Assembly: GCF_028372415.1 (NCBI RefSeq)
Contig: NC_092872.1
Span: 261,107,008 to 261,171,007, forward strand
Direction of reading: 5' to 3'
Length of the DNA stretch: 64,000 nucleotides
DNA from: Notamacropus eugenii
Taxonomy: Eukaryota; Chordata; Mammalia; Diprotodontia; Macropodidae
The notes under the pieces were generated by a model. That model saw only the letters and a list, made by a program, of their open reading frames with translations. It made no database searches and was not told where the DNA came from. Shown piece by piece: positions 48,635 to 59,600 of the stretch; position 1 is the first letter of the stretch; each line of letters begins with the position of its first letter. Made by a program: the position numbers and the translations under genes.

Positions 48635-48950
48635 GGGTAGCTGGGTGGTGAAGTAGATTGAGCACCAGGGCAAGAGTCAGGAGGACGTGAGTTCAAATCT
48701 CACCTCAGACACTTGACACTCACTAGCTGTGTGACCTTGGACAAGTCACTTAATCCCAATTGCCTCATCCTGGGTCATCTCCAGTCATCCTGATGAATAT
48801 CTGGTCACTGGATTCAGATGGCTCTGGAGGAGAAGTGAGGCTGGTGATCTGCACAGCCCTCCCTCACTCAGCACAAAGTCAAGTGCAAGTCATGTCATCA
48901 TTTCTCTGATGGCCTGGTCTTCTTCGGCAACGAAGGACGAACACACCCAC
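48635..48950 (+). mobile_element. Young RTE-tailed SINE with 12-bp target duplication
   Basis: Head 'gtagctgggtggtgaagtagattgagcacc' (tRNA-like), SINE core, then the long tail 'gtcatcctgatgaatatctggtcactggattcagatggctctggaggagaagtgaggctggtgatctgcac', ending at 'cggcaacgaaggacgaacacaccca'. Flanked by AGAATGACAGTG at 48623-48634 and 48951-48962. About 93-95% like the copy at 58.06 kb by eye. Confidence 0.92.
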
Positions 48951-49009
48951 AGAATGACAGTGCTCTGAGCCTTTGAGCCTTTCAAAGGGGTTTTCCTTTA
49001 CAAGGTTGT

Positions 49010-49485
49010 AGCAGTCCTTCTTCTGGCTCTGGTCACATCCTCTGCATCATTTCACAAGGGTCTTCCCAGGTTTTCCCAAAATTGTACATTTTGTTTTTTC
49101 TTAGGGTACAAATAGGATTCCATCTCATTTATATACTGTAATTGGATCCTCAGTTTTCCTGTTGATGTGTCCCCCTTCAGTTCCTAAGTTTTGGATACTA
49201 CAAAAAGAATTGCTGTAAATATCATTGGGTGTCTAGTCTCTTTCCCTTTTTGTTTTAGGCAGGTGGGTGGCCCAGTGGTGAGAGCCCTGTACCTCTAAGT
49301 CCTTTCCCTCTTTCTTTGGGGCAAAGGACCAGTAATGGTACAGCTGGGTCAAAGGGTATGCACAGCTGAGTGATTCTGGGGCACAGTTTCAAACTGCTTT
49401 CCAGAATAATCGGCCCTCCTCCAACATGTCTCATAATTTTCCTTTCATGTGCACTTGAGCTTTGCAACCTTAGAGTTGCTGTAGT
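49010..49485 (-). mobile_element. L1 3'-end fragment
   Basis: Minus-strand L1 end: 'ggctctggtcacatcctctgcatcatttcacaagggtcttcccaggttttcccaaaattg', 'ttagggtacaaataggattccatctcatttatatactg', 'ggtacagctgggtcaaagggtatgcacag', 'ctgctttccagaataatcgg'. Confidence 0.65.
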
Positions 49486-50920
49486 TTGTCTTTTTCTAAC
49501 TGTGAGTGGTTTGGAGAATTTTTCATACTAACCCCTGCAGAAAAGGGACACCCTAGGTCACAGATGAGGGTGTTCCTGGGAAAGCTGTCAGACGGTACAC
49601 CACGTTGGCTGGGGGAGAAGCTCAGTGACACGCCCATCCTGTTGATCTGGCTCTCTTGGAGGGATCTTGGCCTTTGCTCTGGCTAGTGTAGCACTATGCC
49701 CATTTAGAACTGCTTTTGCTCTTGTAAACAACCCATAATGACATTTCATTATGGATTATATGTGGATTCTTAAAAATCCACAATTTGTAGACCTTCCTTT
49801 TTTATTATGTGTCACTTCCTTTTGTTCCCACGGAAATAAGAAAAGTCTTTCTCTTGGAATGACTTTGTGTGTTCCCATTCCAATAGGATGCCCCCCATAG
49901 AATGCAAACTGCTCATTCTACGTTAAAAAAAACTTTTATTGCTATTTCCACAATGCCTGACATTTAACAGTTCCAGGCTCAAAATGAAAAATCCTGACAA
50001 GTAATTTTTACATTAATAATAGCTATAGCTGAGAATCCATGGAGAATTTTGCAGCAGAGCAGGATCTTATTTGAAGGCACTACGCTGTGAAGAGCTTAAT
50101 TCCTATATAACTTTATTTCCGTTGGAGACATAATCTATCAGAAACACACATTCATTAGTACTGTTTAAATATAATTCAGGTTTGAACTCAAGAAATCTTT
50201 TAAAATTTGTTTATTACCATCATTAACAAGCATGAATACTTTGTTGTACATAGAAGAACGGAAAAACAGGATGTATCTGAAGCTGTGATATTCCACTATC
50301 CACATCTGGCTTCTTTTCTAAGTATATTTCAGAGTTATCAAGGTAGCTCCAACATTGTCCTGCTTTGCTGTTTCCCCTTAAGAAATAACTTCTCCTCTTT
50401 TCTGAATTTGAATGATTCTTTGAAGCTGAGAGAGAGAATGAGAGAGAAAGAGAGAGAGAGCATGAGAGAATATTGTTAAGGGGAGAGAAGGAAGGTGCGA
50501 GGCAATGAAAGCCCAGTGTTGTGAGCACATGCCAACAGTGAGGTTGGTGGGCTTGCTTCTGGCAGACTGTGACGATATGAAATGGAGAGGCCTGGCTGCC
50601 CACTTAGAAGAGGACCAGTGTTAGTCCATGGTTCAAGAATGGTCTCCTCTTTCTCTGTCACAACATCTATTGCTGTTACCTTCCTCCTCTCCTCTGAAGT
50701 TGATTCTTCTCTCACAAATGAGTGTGATTTCCAACACACGTCTACACATGGTCCTTGTTTCAAAATCCACATCTCAACCTTTCTCTTTTGAGCCAAGAGG
50801 TGAAAAGCATCAGTGTTCTGCAGGCAGGACTGAGCTTTGGTTTGATCATGGTTCTTGGAATCTATTTCCTTTCCAGTGTTGGATTCCTGGTTCTCCTGAG
50901 TTTCACTCATCCTGAGTCAC
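49486..50920. other. Unassigned; long overlapping open frames at 50.5-50.9 kb
   Basis: A 144-codon minus frame (50476-50910) and a 95-codon plus frame overlap. The minus frame starts MSETQENQESNTGKEIDSKN and is hydrophilic in its first half. I cannot match it to a family, and a purine tract (AGAG, 50430-50470) lies at its far end. Probably chance. Confidence 0.3.
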
Positions 50921-50924
50921 TCTA

Positions 50925-51135
50925 ATTTATCCCAGCTTGTTCACAATAGTCCCTTTTGACATTGCTCCTGACACAGTAATAGTTACTTATACTCACATCC
51001 ATCCATTTTTCAGCCATTCATCAATTAATGAACATCTTCTTTGTTTCCAGGTCTTTGGTACAGCAAGACCTTTAAAAATTTTTGTGTGTATGATTCCTCT
51101 TCTTTATTTGATCTCTGAGATGTCGAATAGATGTC
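50925..51135 (-). mobile_element. L1 3'-end fragment
   Basis: 'acagtaatagttacttatactcacatccatccatttttcagccattcatcaattaatgaacatcttctttgtttccaggtctttgg' is the diverged L1 3' pattern on the minus strand. Confidence 0.5.
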
Positions 51136-51359
51136 TTGGTGGGTTAGAGCAATCACAGTTTGGGGGTGTGATGGATCATAATCCATAAAATTTAAAGAGT
51201 AGCTATTCCCACTTCCCAACCTACAGAGCACTTTGTATCTAATACCAATCTTCATAGTCCCTTAGGAGCCTCTTGTGTCACAGTGTTAAGTCCTGGAAAC
51301 ATAAGCAAAGTCAAAACAGAGATGATTGATAGTCCTAGAGTCCATCCATCTGAGCTATC

Positions 51360-51590
51360 TTTTGTGGGTCATGAGGACAGCTAGCAGCTTCACAATCAGG
51401 GCAAGTGACTTGATCACTGTGACCTAAACTAGAGAATCCTCTCATAGAGCTGCCCCTAATATTCTTTCCCCATTTAGAGCTTTACCTTGTTTAATAAATC
51501 CAAAAATGGTATGTTTTGGACACACTGATGCACACTCCTATTTCCAGACTACATTCTGTTGATTGGGAAAGATCCAGCAGTTTACACTGG
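51360..51590 (-). repeat. Sequence family X, weak partial copy
   Basis: 'agctgcccctaatattctttccccatttagagctttaccttgtttaataaatcc' aligns with 'gctgctcccctaatattcttctctcacatccagccttgctttgttgaacaagtcacc' at 59590-59640. Short and diverged. Confidence 0.4.
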
Positions 51591-52526
51591 TCCTAATCTC
51601 ATTCCCCAGCATACTGAATTGAGTCTTTTTAAAAAAAATTTTAGGCGGAGCCAAGATGGCGAAGTAGAAAGACAGAGATACGGATGCTCTCCCCACATAG
51701 CCCATTAAAAACCTGTAGAGAGGGACTTTCAGCAAATTGTGGAGCAGCAGAAGTGGAGAACAACAGAGTGGAGGAGATTTCCAGCCCAGGGTGACCAGAA
51801 AGACCCACAGGAAATGTCGGTTGCACCAGACTCAGATGTGCAGGAAGCTCGCGAATAGACCTTGGGGGAAGAATCTCCAGTCGTGGAATCCCCAGTCCCA
51901 GTATCAGTGGTTCTCAGATCCCTCAACTCACAGGTGCCAAAGGTCAGTAATGGGGTATTTTCAGCTGGCTAGGAAGGGAGAAGGGCCTTCCCATAGCTCT
52001 GGCAGCAGGCAGCAGCCTTATGGACCGCTCCATTGCTGGAGCATAAAAACCCCTACAGGCACTGAAGAGCTGAGTCTTACCTTAGCCCTGAGTAGAGGCC
52101 CTGAGGCAGCTGATCTTTGTCTCACACTGAGTGGCAGCCCTGCCCATCCAGCTTATCTGAAAATCAGCCCCCAGTGCTGACTTGGCAGAGAGGGAACTCT
52201 GCTAAAAGATTATGGGCACAAAAATTCCTCTCTGTGCCCAGAGCAGTACACGCTTGATTGTGCCACCTTGGAAGAACTGAGATCCCACAGGTTCCCAGAG
52301 TATACCCTACTCTTGACAAAGGACCCAAAAGTCCAACAACTGGTTGGGAAAAATGCCCAAAAAAGAGAAAAAAATTAAGACTATAGAAGGTTACTTTCTT
52401 GGTGAACAGATATCTTCTCCCATCCTTTTGGATAAAGAAGAACAATGCTTAACATCAGGGAAAGACACAAAAGTCAAGGCTTCTGTATCCCAAACATCCA
52501 AAATAAATATTCAATGATCTCAGGCC

Positions 52527-53452
52527 ATGGAAGAGCTCAAAAAGGATTTTGAAAATCAAGTTAGAGAGGTGGAGGAAAAACTGGGAAGAGAAATGAGAGA
52601 GATGCAAGAAAAGCATGGAAAGCAAGTCAACACCTTGCTAAAGGAGACCCAAAAAATGCTGAAGAAAATAACACCTTGAAAAATAGGCTAACTCAATTGG
52701 CAAAAGAGGTTCAAAAAGCCAACAAAGAGAAGAATGCTTTCAAAAGAAGAATTAGCCAAATGGAAAAGGAGGTTCAAAAGCTCACTGAAGAAAATAGTTC
52801 TTTAAAAATTAGAATGGAACAGATGGAGGCTAATAACTTTATGAGAAACCAAGAAATCACAAAACAAAACCAAAAGAATGAAAAAATGGAAGATAATGTG
52901 AAATATCTCATTGGAAAAACAACTGATCTGGAAATTAGATCCAGGAGAGACAATTTAAAAATTATGGGACTACCTGAAAGCCATGATTAAAAAAAGAGCC
53001 TAGACATCATCTTTCATGCAATTATCAAAGAAAACTGCTCTGATATTCTAGAACCAGGGGGCAAAATAAGTATTGAAAGAATCCACTGATCACCTCCTGA
53101 AAGAGATCCAAAAAGAGAAACTCCTAGGAACGTTGTGGCCAAATTCCAGAGTTCCCAGGTCAAGGAGAAAATATTGCAAGCAGCTAGAAAGAAACAATTC
53201 AAGTATTGTGGAAATACAATCAGGATAACACAAGATCTAGCAGTTTCTACATTAAGGGATCAAAGGGAGTGGAATAGAATATTCCAGAAGTCAAAGGAAC
53301 TAGGACTAAAACCAAGAATCACCTACCCAGCAAAACTGAATATAATACTTCAGGGGAAAAAATGATCTTTCAATGAAATAGAGGACTTTCAAGCATTCTT
53401 GATGAAAAGACCAGAGCTGAAAAGAAAATTTGACTTTCAAACACAAGAATGA
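52527..53452 (+). pseudogene. L1-type ORF1 of HAL1 copy 2 (inactivated)
   Basis: Starts ATG 52527 with MEELKKDFENQVREVEEKLG, a coiled-coil head. A one-base deletion near 52655 shifts the frame, after which the stalk, RRM (NLKIMGLPESHD) and C-terminal domain (STLRDQREWN, ITYPAKLN) follow in one frame broken by three stops: TAA 52988-52990 (from Gln), TGA 53087-53089 (from Arg) and TGA 53363-53365 (from Trp). The natural end is TGA 53450-53452. The element cannot make ORF1 protein. Confidence 0.88.
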
Positions 53453-53586
53453 AGAGAAGCATGAAAAGGTAAACAGCAAAGAGAAGTCATAAGGGACTTA
53501 CTAAAGTTGAACTGTTTACATTCCTACATGGAAAGACAATATTTGTAACTCTTGAAACTTTTTTCAGTATCTGGGTGGTTGGTGGG

Positions 53587-53589
<3 letters not shown>

Positions 53590-53632
<43 letters not shown>
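53590..53632. repeat. (CA)n microsatellite within HAL1 copy 2
   Basis: About 20 CA units followed by imperfect TACACA/CGCACG units, at the place equivalent to the (TG)n of copy 1. Confidence 0.95.
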
Positions 53633-53635
<3 letters not shown>

Positions 53636-54484
53636 ACATACACACGCACGCACAGACAGAGAGCACAGGGTGAATTGAATAGGATGGGATCATATCTTAA
53701 AATAATGAAATTAAGCAGTGAGAGAGAAATATATTGGGAGGAGAAAGGGAGAAATGGAATGGGGCAAATTGTCTCTCATAAAAGAGGCAAGCAAAAGACT
53801 TTTTAGTGGAGGGAAAAAGAGGGGAGGTAAGAGAAAAACATGAAGTTTACTCTCATCACATTTGACTAAAGGTAGGAATAAAATGCACACTCATTTTGGT
53901 ATAAAAACCTATCTTACAATACAGGATAGTGGGGGAGAAAGGGATAAGCAGGGTGGGGGGGATAATGGAAGGGAGGGCAGTGGGAGGAGGGAGCACTCTT
54001 GGGGAGAGATAGGATAAAAAGAGAGAATAGAAGAAAGCGGGGGCAAGATAGGATGGAGGGAAATATAGTTAGTCTTATGCAACATGACTGTTATGGAAGC
54101 AATTGCAAAACCACACAGATATGACCTATATTGAATTGTTTGCCTTCCCAAAGGGAATGGGTGGGGAGGGAGGGATGAAGAGAAGTTGGAACTCAAAAGT
54201 TTTAGGTACAGCTATTGAGTATTATACTTGCAACTTAGAAATAATAAATACAGGTAATGTGGTATAGACATTTATCTTGCCCTACAAGACAAAAGTGAAG
54301 ATAGGGATAAGGGAAGGGAGGGATGTTAGAAGGGAGGACAGATTGGTGATAGGGGTAATTAGAATGCTTGGCGTTTTGGGGTGGGGGAGGGAAGAAATGG
54401 GGAAAAAATTTGGAACCCAAAATTTTGTGGAAATGAATGTTGAAAACTTAAATAAATAAATTTAAATAAATAAATTTAAAATTT

Positions 54485-54759
54485 CATTGAATATTTCCTA
54501 GTTACGTAGAACAAAGTTTAATATTCATTTTTTTACTTTATATTTTTTAAATTTTTTTTAATGTTCTACAATCACTACCAAAAAGCTTAGATTTTTACCC
54601 CCCCCCCCCCGCCTACCCTTTACCACCCCCTTTCCTCCCCAAGATGCTACAATTCTATATAGGATCTACATATACATTTCTATTGAATACATTTTCACTA
54701 TAGTCATGCTGTGTAGATGAACTAAAATAAATGGAAGAAATTATATAACAAATCAAAAC

Positions 54760-54799
<40 letters not shown>

Positions 54800-55330
54800 A
54801 ATTGATCTGCCACATTCTGCAAATGAATTCCATAGTTCTTTCTCTGAGTGTGGAAGGCATTTTGCCTTAGACAACCATTGGGAATTATTATTTTTTTTTA
54901 AGTTCTTGTGTTATTACAAAGTTCTAAGTCTACCAGAAAAAACTCTCGCACACTGTGGTTGTTGCTGTGCACAAAGTTCTCCTGGTTCTGCTCCTTTTGC
55001 TCAGCATCAGATCATGTAAGTCCTTCCAGGCCTCTCTGAAGTTTTCTTGTTCATCATTTCTTATGGTGCAATAGTACTCCATTATATTCATATACCATAA
55101 CTTTTAATATTCATTAAAAAAAAAATCTGAACTCCAAAATACCTCCCAGTTACATTTTCAAAATTTTTATGCCTTCGTTTTTCAAAAATTTGAGTTTTAT
55201 ATGCTCTCTACTTCACTTCCCCCTTCTTTAAATGGTAAACAGTTTAATATCGATCACCCAGATGAAGTCATGCAAAACTTGTTTCCATATTAGTTCTGTC
55301 CTGCAATGAGTTTCAACAATGGCCTTGATG
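54485..55330 (-). mobile_element. Two nested or abutting L1 3' ends
   Basis: The first runs 54485-55110 and has a tail, a 12-C run (54598-54610), a (CA)n (54763-54792) and ORF2-derived sequence up to 'ttatggtgcaatagtactccattatattcatatacc'. A second L1 3' UTR begins about 55105 ('taatattcattaaaaaaaaaatctgaactccaaaa') and continues to 55320. Confidence 0.65.
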
Positions 55331-55880
55331 CACAAGCCTTGGTCCTTTCCATCATCCCAGGGCAATGATTTGACTGCAAGGGTCAAGGGACCCTTGTCCA
55401 GCCTTGCTCTATAACAGGTTTTTTTGTGGGAACTCGGATATGGGGTATGGTCTAGTCCATCCTGCTCAGGTATTTCCTGTATTCAGCTATCGCCTTTTGT
55501 TTTTAAACATAACTTTTTCCCCCCAAATGCAGATGATTCACATTCTCTCTGTATTCCTCTTTCCCAGTGCCCTGATAGAGTGCTAGAGATGACTCCTCCT
55601 CTGGCATTTTACTGGTTGGTGAATGGATGCTCCTGGGGAACTCCCTCTTCTGAAACCAGGCCAGCACTTTCTCTGAAGCTGGGTCTTAGAGAGTTGTCTG
55701 GGGCCCCTGAGGTTAGTAACCCTTGGAAGCTTCCTTGTTTGCTGAGGCCATAACCTAGCAGTGAAGTGAATATTACTCCTTCAGCACAGAAAGCAAATAA
55801 CCAAAACCAAACCAAATCAAAATCCTACCCCACCATATGGCTTGGCCTTGGGCATGTTGAAGTACCCACATATTAGGCTT
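55331..55880. other. No confident feature
   Basis: About 550 bases. A 109-codon plus frame exists (55424-55753), but it has no family resemblance. Confidence 0.35.
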
Positions 55881-55884
55881 ACCC

Positions 55885-56045
55885 CTTAAAAGGGGGATAG
55901 ATAGCCTAGTGGATAGGGTACTGGGCCTGGAGTCAGCATGATCCCAGCTCCAATATAATCTTGTATACTTACTTAGTGTGTGACCCTAGACAAGTCAGTT
56001 ACTGATGTTTGCCTGGGTTTCCTTACCTGTAAAATGAAGACTAGC
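55885..56045 (+). mobile_element. tRNA-derived SINE, short
   Basis: 'gggatagatagcctagtggatagggtactgggcctggagtcagcatgatcccagctcc' with 'gtgtgaccctagacaagtcagttac' downstream. Confidence 0.65.
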
Positions 56046-56049
56046 TGGG

Positions 56050-56215
56050 TTGGGGAACCTGCAGCCAGAGGGTCACATGTAGCCTTCTAGGTCCCTGGGT
56101 GTGGCCTTTTGACTGAGTTCCAATTTTACAAAATACATCCTTTTATTAAGGGGATTTGTTCTATGATGTTTGAATTCACTCAAAAGGCTCCCCACCTCTG
56201 ACCCGACCTCCCAAG
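56050..56215. mobile_element. hAT-like MITE, second copy
   Basis: 'ggttggggaacctgcagccagagggtcacatgtagccttctaggtccctgggtgtggccttttgactgagttccaattttacaaaatacatccttttattaagggga' aligns with 33395-33500. The right end 'aaggctccccacctctgac' is roughly the inverse of the left. Confidence 0.65.
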
Positions 56216-56389
56216 CGTTGTTAAGGTAATCAAATGAGATGAGGATTGAAAAGTGCTTAGTGTGGGACATGGCAAAAAATAACCCAGTCTATGTTAGCTA
56301 TTGTTATTACTGATAAGGAAGATGAAGGATAATATCATGGTGACTGTTACATAATGGCAAAAGAAATCCCTATTTCTCAATTACTTGAG

Positions 56390-56930
56390 AATTCATCTTT
56401 TAGCACAACCAATAAACCATCTAGACAGTGCAACTGATCAGACTGGAGTCTGGTGTCTGTAACATCTCCCAAGAGATCAACCTCGTGGGCACAGAGAGGT
56501 GGCTGCTGGGTGGCCAGATTTCCCTGGAAAGCAGCTAGACCTCTAGAGGTGCCTTGGGGGCAGTTGGATGTGGGTTCCAGGTACATCTTCATTAGGCAGT
56601 AGCAATGTTGACCCAAGCAGAGCCTTGGACAGATTGATGTTCTTTCTGGTTAAAAGAAGGCAACAATTCAAAAGGCTCATGTCCCTTCAGCAATGACTGT
56701 ATCTGGCTTTGACGTGCCTGTGGTGACTGACGCAGACAACAGGTGAGCCTCTGTACCTGGGAAGTAGGGGGCTGGAGCAATGAGGGCAGCAGGGCTGGTG
56801 ACTAGTGGGGGTGAGGCAGCTGCAGTTGAGGTGGAGGTCATGTGTACACTGAAAAGTCAGTGGGTGGTAGTTTGAGTGCAACTGCCTTATTCCTGAACAT
56901 AGAATGGAGGCTTTGGTCCACCAAAAGGAG

Positions 56931-56968
<38 letters not shown>

Positions 56969-57335
56969 TGTGTGTGTGTGTCTGTGTGTTGTGATTTTGT
57001 GGTGCTTTTGTTTTCTGCAGGAAAGTGCACACTGACTGAAGCTTCCCTGGGACATTGGTCTAGGTAGAACATAAGCCTGAAGTGAGGTGACAGTCTGCTA
57101 ATCTCAGAGGAGCTGAATTGATGAGGCTGGGACTTGTCATGTCCATATAAACAAGCAGGCCCTGTGATGGAAGCTGCATTCCTCCTCCTAATGGTGCATG
57201 TCCTCCTTGGGCCAGCTTCCTGACTGGGCTCACCTGCCCAATATGGAGACCTAGATGTATGTGGTGGTGACACCTCCTTTTCAGAGAAGTCCTCTTCCAC
57301 AATTGGACTTGGAGATGCATTTTCTGGGTGTGTTC
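56390..57335 (-). repeat. Sequence family X, copy 2
   Basis: The minus strand aligns with 59940-60640: 'cacccagaaaatgcatctccaagtccaattgtgg' against 'gcgcccagaaaatgtatctccagccccaattcta', 'gggcaggtgagcccagtcaggaagctgg' and 'ctagaccaatgtcccagggaagcttcagtcagtg'. It carries its own (TG)n (56934-56990), absent from the others. Open frames of 62-137 codons occur but disagree between copies. Confidence 0.6.
56934..56990. repeat. (TG)n microsatellite
   Basis: TG units with two TC interruptions, inside family-X copy 2. Confidence 0.95.
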
Positions 57336-58058
57336 ATTTTTTTTTGAGCTGGTGGCAAGCTCAGATGCCTGCTTTTGGTGTTGTGTGGATTGTCTAGATG
57401 TTCAGTTCTGAAATGAAATCTATGTGAGGAGAAGAAATGTAAAGATGTCCATTAGCTTGACCTCTGATCCTTGCCTTTTAACCACCATCTTATTCTCACT
57501 CCTAAACATTTTTGAACTACCCTACCTTTCCAGCTTTCTCAGACATTCTCCAGTCAAATTGAAGAACCAGTATCTTATTTTCCCACCTCAGTGCCTTTGC
57601 TCAGGCATTTTCTTTGCCTTCATGCTGTTTGTAACAGAATGCTAAAGACCCCCCAAGCACTCATGTTACTTGGAGGCATCAGCTCTCCACTCACCTGTAT
57701 TCTAGCCTTATCAGTAATGATCTTTGCTGCAAGTTCTTCTCTTTCTCTTATACTAGGAGACTGGTTTCTTGCAAAATAATGCATAACTAGAAGCTGTTAT
57801 TGGCTAAAGGCTGCTTGTTTATGTCTTGAAGACTTAGGAAACTGTTCTAGGAGAAAAGGGTAGAAAAGTTTTGGAGAATGATGGGAACATTTCCTCCCCT
57901 TACTAGATCATGTTAGGACTAAAAGACTTTGGGATATTGTTGAATCAGTCTGGAGCAGTAGACAAAACTGGGCCTCTTTAAATCCTCCCTCCCTTGCTTT
58001 CCCTAACATGGAATTCTCCATCCTTTGGCCCATTCCTTTTACCTTTTCTTCCTCCTCT

Positions 58059-58374
58059 GGGCAGCTAGGTGGTGCAGTGGATAGAGCACCAGTGCAGGAG
58101 TCAGGAGGACCTGAGCTCAAATCTCACCTCAGACACTTGACACTCACTAGCTGTGTGACCTTGGGTAAGTCACTTAACCCCAATTGCCTCATCCTGGGTC
58201 ATCTCCAGTCATCCTGATGAATATCTGGTCACTGGATTCAGATGGTTCTGGGGGAGAAGTGAGGCTGGTGACCTGCACAGCCCTCCCTCACTCAAAACAA
58301 AGTCAAATGCAAGTCATGTCATCATTTCTCTGATGGCATGGTCTTCTTCGGCAACGAAGGACGAACACACACAA
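58059..58374 (+). mobile_element. Young RTE-tailed SINE with 12-bp target duplication
   Basis: Complete copy: 'gggcagctaggtggtgcagtggatagagcacc' head, SINE core, RTE-type tail, end 'ggcaacgaaggacgaacacacacaa'. Flanked by TCTTCCTCCTCT at 58047-58058 and 58375-58386. Confidence 0.93.
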
Positions 58375-58964
58375 TCTTCCTCCTCTTCTTCCTTCACTTT
58401 GAGTATTTCAGAAAGTGTGTCCTCAGGTCTCTACAGCATCCCTGGCCTCTATTCTTTCTTTTCTATTCCCCTTCTTTCTAAGCCAATTCGGTTTTTCATT
58501 GCTTTAGTCTTTCCTATTTCCATACCTAGCTAAATAGACACCCTGGCTTCACACCAATGTAATACACCATGCTTGACCCTGGAAAAAAGCATTTAAAGAT
58601 GTCCATCCTTCTATCTTCACCACTCTTCCCCCCCAATCACCAAACTTTTATTCCCTCCTAATTTCCTACAGAGACAGGGAAGAAGGAATAGTGCATCTGG
58701 AGAACAATCTGCCTCAAGCTGGTGGAAGCCTCATACACCTGCCATTTATTGTTGCATACATTGTCTAACTCTTTTGCCTTCCCATTGAGGGACCAAGAAC
58801 TAAAGCTTCCCTTTGTTTCCTTAGTCTATGCCATGGCACCAAACACCTGAAGTCCATTATCATGATAATTTTGCCATTGTACATTTCCCAGAGAGGATTC
58901 TTTAGGTAGAGGCCAGTCCTGATGTGTCTCACTTGCTGTCATTTTACTTCTCCCCATATGACTC

Positions 58965-59078
58965 AGGAGAAGAAAGTGAGGTTGGTGACCTTGCATAGCC
59001 CTCCCTCCCTCAAATCAAAGTCAACTGCAAATCATGTCATCATCTTGATATCATGGTCCTCTTGGAGAATGAGCCAAT
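58965..59078 (+). mobile_element. RTE-type SINE tail
   Basis: 'gaagaaagtgaggttggtgaccttgcatagccctccctccctcaaatcaaagtcaactgcaaatcatgtcatcatcttgatatcatggtcctcttggagaatga'. Only the 3' part is present, and it abuts the DHX8 fragment. Confidence 0.75.
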
Positions 59079-59084
59079 CCTGGT

Positions 59085-59600
59085 CCTTATGGTCTTTGAT
59101 AGGACTTTGATTTCTGCTCTAGATTTCTCTTTCTTCTCATCTTGATTCCTAGATTGGGACCAGTGTCTCCATCTGTGGTCTCTGTCTTGACTGAGTACTT
59201 TTCTTCTGAATTATCCTATTTCAGTGTTCTGAGCCTTTTTGCTTCTCTGGTGTTGCAGCACTGGGATTAGAGCTTCTAGCTCATTGAGGACGTCAGCAGC
59301 CCCTTTCACACCAACATCATCAAGCTGTGTCTGGAGTGTAGGATCATCTGGTTGGCAAAGTGCTGGAAACAGTCCTTGAGCTTCTCCTTGTCTGTCTTTG
59401 GTTTAACAACTGGATCTTTATTAACAGAAGGATTTGCTGGAGGCTGCATAGTCTCTATGAAATGGAACACATTGCTTCTAAGAGAATCTGAATTGGGCAG
59501 CATTTTTCATGAGGGAAGCTGGCAAAGTGTCCAAGGTGGCATTTTTCTCAACCAGATGGATCACAAAATCTGCCAGGTCCTTTATGCTGCTCCCCTAATA
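59085..59600 (-). pseudogene. DHX8: DHX8 (PRP22) N-terminal retro-fragment
   Basis: DHX8 is the DEAH helicase that releases spliced mRNA after the second step; this is only its N-terminal region, with no helicase motifs. In minus order it reads [19 protein letters not shown], a short frameshift, then [38 protein letters not shown], another frameshift, [16 protein letters not shown], and a decaying arginine/serine-rich stretch (HRWRHWSQSRNQDEKKEKSR) that ends where the SINE tail begins. These correspond in order to roughly residues 48-210 of DHX8. At least two frameshifts and several stops are present, and there are no introns. Identity is from memory of DHX8 and is convincing over about 90 residues. 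Confidence 0.78.

Larger units (their letters stand above)
51644..54475 (+). mobile_element. Near full-length HAL1-type element (copy 2)
   Basis: Same organisation as the copy at 20.66-23.46 kb but on the plus strand. The 5' end is GGCGGAGCCAAGATGGCG, followed by about 880 bases of 5' region, ORF1 at 52527-53452, a 3' region with (CA)n (53590-53632) and purine-rich blocks, and a tail of (AAAT)n repeats at 54440-54475. Length about 2.83 kb. No ORF2. The flanks are A/T rich, and only a short AAAATTT duplication is suggested. Confidence 0.85.

Noticed and set aside
56687-57300. Coding frames of 122 and 137 codons in family X copy 2
   Set aside because: Run through the TG microsatellite as Thr-His repeats and are not shared in frame with the other X copies.
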